From positions 11,396,395-11,460,394 of the forward strand of contig OZ022577.1 of NCBI GenBank assembly GCA_963669155.1: a stretch of DNA of 64,000 nt, in the 5' to 3' direction. Of the stretch, positions 60,667 through 64,000 are shown in pieces. The notes under the pieces are model-generated. The model had not been told where the DNA came from, made no database searches, and saw only the letters and a program-made list of their open reading frames with translations. A program made the translations under genes and the position numbers. Each line of letters opens with the position of its first letter. Position 1 is the first letter of the stretch. This DNA is from Arbacia lixula. Lineage: Eukaryota; Echinodermata; Echinoidea; Arbacioida; Arbaciidae.

Positions 60667-61664
60667 AAAAAGAAAAAAACCCTATAAAATTACGTGTAAA
60701 ATGTACATCCTTTCTTAATGGGTATAGTAATGTGGTATTGACTGAATGCAGAGCAAGTTGCTAGCATGCATTATGATTCAATTTTTTACTGCAAGGAAGT
60801 AGTTGAAATCAAACCAATAATACACCATATGTTATAATCCATATCGTCAAGATCGTCAAGATCACTATTACAAGAGTTTTTGAAGCATTTTTTTTTGTCC
60901 CTGTCTGTCGGTCTTGAGCTGAGGCCAGCGTGAAAGCGTGACTCACCTTCCTGATATACATGTGGACTAAGGTGTGAGATGAACGCTAATATGAAATCGC
61001 TTCAAAATCAGGGTGAAAGTCTTTCTGAGAGAGGAGAGAGGAACGTACGACGGCGCGGCTGGAGAAATGGTATCGATAGAATTTCAGTTTGTGAATAAAG
61101 ATGCCTCCTCTACAATACCTCATGCATGATTACAGACAAACACAGACCTTGACTTTGTATGTGACCTTTTGAGCAGAAAAAATGGTGGTCATATCTTCTC
61201 AAGCTATGATATTTCTATCTTATTTATATCGTTTCCATGGAAGAGAGTCCATGCATGTATTTAGTTCACTGAAGTAGGGCTGCGCGACTGAATTGAAAGC
61301 TGTGAATCACTCTTCAGGTGTAAAATGTTACGATCCAAGCGGACAGAGGATGTGTGGTTGAAGGACGAATGAAAGCAATTGAGGAAATATCAACAGTTAT
61401 TAAGGAAGTAATGAGAACAATTGAAATTGAATCATACTGTCAGGAGACTGGCTTGGCCTAGATTGTTGTTTTTTTACAGTTTTTTTTTTTTAGTTAATAT
61501 GTACTTGTAGTTCTATTTTTGGGTTAAAGTAATTATAGTAATTGTGAATTTATGTTCAATCTTTATGACATAGTGAAATTTGCAGTGGAAGACTGAGACC
61601 AAAGTTGCCTACTAAAACAATTACAATTGGTGTAGAAAGAAAATCTATACTGACAAGCAATGTA

Positions 61665-62036
61665 TTAAAGGGCATATACTGTACTGGGAAGGCAAAAAAG
61701 CCTTCAAAATGTAATTGTTAGCAATCTTCTTGCCAATGGTCTTAAATTCATGTATTGACCATTTTAGAAGCTTGCTGAAAGTTATTTGCCCTCAAATGAT
61801 CCACATATGGAGTAATTAATGATAAATGATTAAATCCTCAAAATGTTCGGGCCGAACATTTTGAGGATTTGTAATTTAATTACTCATTACTCCAAATGTA
61901 GACCATTTGAGGGCAAATAATTTTCAGCAAGCTTCTAAAATAGACAATACATGAATTTAAGATCATCAGCAAGAAGATTGCTAACAATTACATTTTGAAG
62001 GCTTTTTGCCTTCCCAGTACAGTATATGCCCTTTAA
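61665..62036. mobile_element. TTAA family B, full palindromic copy (372 bp)
   Basis: TTAAAGGGCATATACTGTAC at the left, GTACAGTATATGCCCTTTAA at the right; TTAA at both ends. The centre TCGGGCCGA is flanked by CAAAATGT and ACATTTTG. The best preserved B copy. Confidence 0.9.
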
Positions 62037-62860
62037 ACTCTCAGTTCATGTCTTATTTCTGCATGTATCTGCCAACTCTTCACATACCCCCTCATTGCCC
62101 ACTCTCCAGGCACAAATCTACTTTTTCTCATTTGTTGAAATGATACAGGTAGTGTTAATATCAAAGGGATATTATTTTCTATCCTTGAGGGAAATGTGAG
62201 TTTCAAGTATCCGCAGGACGCATCTTAATTTATACTGCTACTTCACAGCATCAGTGACCAAAATTGCAGGTTGTGAAACGTGACTACAAAATGATGGTGA
62301 CATTTTCAGGGCATATAATGTGTATCCTATTTGAATGTTATGAAAAGTGAGATGAAGCTCAATTTCTTTGATGTATACAGTGAAGTCATTCTATGTCCTT
62401 TCCATGCATGGTGCGCAAGCCAAGATGAACTATTTTAAACATGTTTTTAATGACCTGAAAGGAAGAGACCTGCATTTGCTTACATTCTGGAACAGGAAAT
62501 ATATTGCTTCTGTCATCATCAATTCAATACAATCAATGAGTATCATTCTTTGATGTGTCAGCCTTATTTGTCATGATTTATATCTTAATGATTTTTATAT
62601 GAGGATATTAAGATGTTTATTGATAGAGAAGTTTTTTCATATTCATAATAGCCCCGGTTGATTAAACTAACATCTAAGTAAGATTATCTCGTGAAAATGT
62701 TATGTATCATTCCCTGATAATGCAATTACCTATAAAATCATAAAATATTGTATACAGGTTGCATATTTGCAGAAATAAGTTCTGCTATATCAATATAATT
62801 TATATGGAATTTTATCTGAAATCTACCTGAGAAATCGATTACAATTTATGGCATTACAAC

Positions 62861-63886
62861 TAAGCCTGAGTCATATCGATTTTTTCAGAAACCGGTGTTC
62901 GATGGCTTTGCGCCGATCGAACATCGATGCATCGATACATGACGTCACCCAGCCACTGCCAAGAGCCAATTTATGAATGAAAATATAGTAAGCATACGCA
63001 GTGCAATCCTTCCATTTCCCCACATAAACAAGCATGCAATTCTCTATCACCTCGTACCAAAATTGACCTAGAATTTCACTTTCCTATATTTTATATGAAT
63101 TATGATAGGTAACCTCGGAGAATCTATTTTCTCACCGATACTGCACATGTAAGCGAATTTCGATTACTTCTTGTTTTTCCGTCAAAATCTTACAAATTAG
63201 CGTCAATATGGCATCGTATACATGTATGTAGGTTGGAATCTGGAGAGTCTATTGCAACGTAAACGGGCAGAAAGTCAATCAGCTTCCGGGTTGCGATTTT
63301 TTTTTTTCGTAACCCTAATGCGTCGAAAAATCGCTTCCGGGTTTCGGACAACGTGACTGGATATTGTATCACTGTTTTGGCGACCACATGGTTATGACGT
63401 GATCTACGCGATGCACCAATCAGTGGTCTCCGAATGTACGGAGACGCTCTATTAGTCTGTACGTCGGCAGCGTGTATGCAAATGAGCCTTACGCACGATT
63501 GCCACTGTATTTCCGGGTTTTCACAACACACGATGCTATCCGTTGTACAAAGTCTATGGACAATTGTTTGTTGTGGCGTTGCGCTGTATAGTAGTGAACG
63601 AATCAAATCCAAGTAGTATGTAGTAGCTGCTTGATCATCGAGCGACCTGTTCATTCTCTTGATGCGTTACCTGCAAAACTCACAAAAGAGAGTAGGAACC
63701 AAGTAAGCAAATTAAAATTGTGAAAATATGAAGATAAATTGTGTATAACAGGACTATCAAACAAAAGATTTTGTGTTTTCTAGTCAATTTGGTAATTTCG
63801 TCGATGCATCGAATTCATCAAAACGAAATCGGAGTTCGACTTCTTCGATCGAACACCGGCTTAATAATCGATTCGACTCAGGCCTA
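62861..63886. mobile_element. 1026-bp element with 8-bp target duplication (hAT-like)
   Basis: ATTACAAC flanks both ends (62853-62860 and 63887-63894), an exact 8-bp target duplication. The ends are inverted: TAAGCCTGAGTCATATCGAT and, from the right, TAGGCCTGAGTCGAATCGAT, with further matching ACCGGTGTTCGAT and CGATGCATCGA words. Eight-base duplications are typical of hAT transposons. It contains a 154-codon minus-strand frame (63190-63654) that shows no transposase feature. Confidence 0.85.
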
Positions 63887-64000
63887 ATTACAACTGTATG
63901 TAAGAAAGATGACTTTAATCATATTCCAACCTTTCCTTAAAATATAATGATTTTGTTTATGATATAGGTGAAAATGACCTACTGCATGTACAAGAAGAGT

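Larger units (their letters stand above)
37391..64000 (+). other. Intron 2 of the Ig-domain gene (or intron plus unrecognised sequence) to window end
   Basis: After the first Ig exon I found no further Ig, transmembrane or kinase exon on the plus strand in 26.6 kb. The simplest reading is one very long intron, but a small undetected exon or a nested gene cannot be ruled out. Stretches with nothing recognised: 37.4-40.7, 41.8-43.8, 45.1-46.5, 46.6-49.6, 50.9-52.9, 55.1-56.5, 59.0-60.5 and 60.7-61.6 kb. Confidence 0.5.

Noticed and set aside
1..64000. Search for tRNA, rRNA, CRISPR, bacterial operons or viral genes
   Set aside because: No cloverleaf with A and B boxes, no rRNA-like stretch, no spaced identical repeats with unique spacers, and no recognisable viral or retroelement reverse transcriptase frame were found by reading.

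Overview
This is a piece of an animal nuclear genome. Genes are split into short exons with GT/AG introns and in-frame exon phases. Introns run to more than 10 kb, simple-sequence tracts are common, and small inverted-repeat mobile elements are dense. No bacterial operon, tRNA, rRNA or CRISPR structure was seen. The gene families, the strong excess of the palindrome TACATGTA and the palindromic elements suggest a marine invertebrate deuterostome, most likely an echinoderm such as a sea urchin. That assignment is inference.

Three protein genes can be supported. (1) ACBD3 (Golgi acyl-CoA-binding-domain protein, GCP60) is on the minus strand. Its first three coding exons are at 23006-23171, 9913-10054 and 2076-2216; their phases join exactly into the N-terminus and the whole acyl-CoA-binding domain. 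Later exons lie left of base 1. (2) A compact SAMD15-like SAM-domain gene is on the minus strand at 29513-29602, 27451-27549 and 26495-26719. It is complete at 137 codons, with a possible alternative last exon at 26958-27152. (3) A plus-strand secreted or membrane Ig-domain gene, a PTK7-like candidate, has signal-peptide exon 1 at 31909-31960 and first-Ig exon 2 at 37088-37390. The rest must lie beyond 64 kb. The SAMD15-like gene and the Ig gene are head to head, about 2.3 kb apart between start codons; ACBD3 follows the SAMD15-like gene on the same strand. The three genes have no evident shared pathway.

Layout: 1-23.2 kb is ACBD3 (exons plus introns full of mobile elements). 23.2-26.5 kb is intergenic with simple repeats. 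26.5-29.6 kb is the SAMD15-like gene, whose first intron carries a 1.4-kb TA-flanked element. 29.6-31.9 kb is the divergent promoter region. 31.9-64 kb is the 5' part of the Ig gene, almost all intron.

The richest signal is the mobile-element layer. At least four sequence-unrelated palindromic families (13 copies) share TTAA flanks and TTAAAG termini, which suggests one transposase source. Other families have TA, 3-bp or 8-bp target duplications, and several insertions are nested so their order can be read. No convincing new multi-gene system was found.
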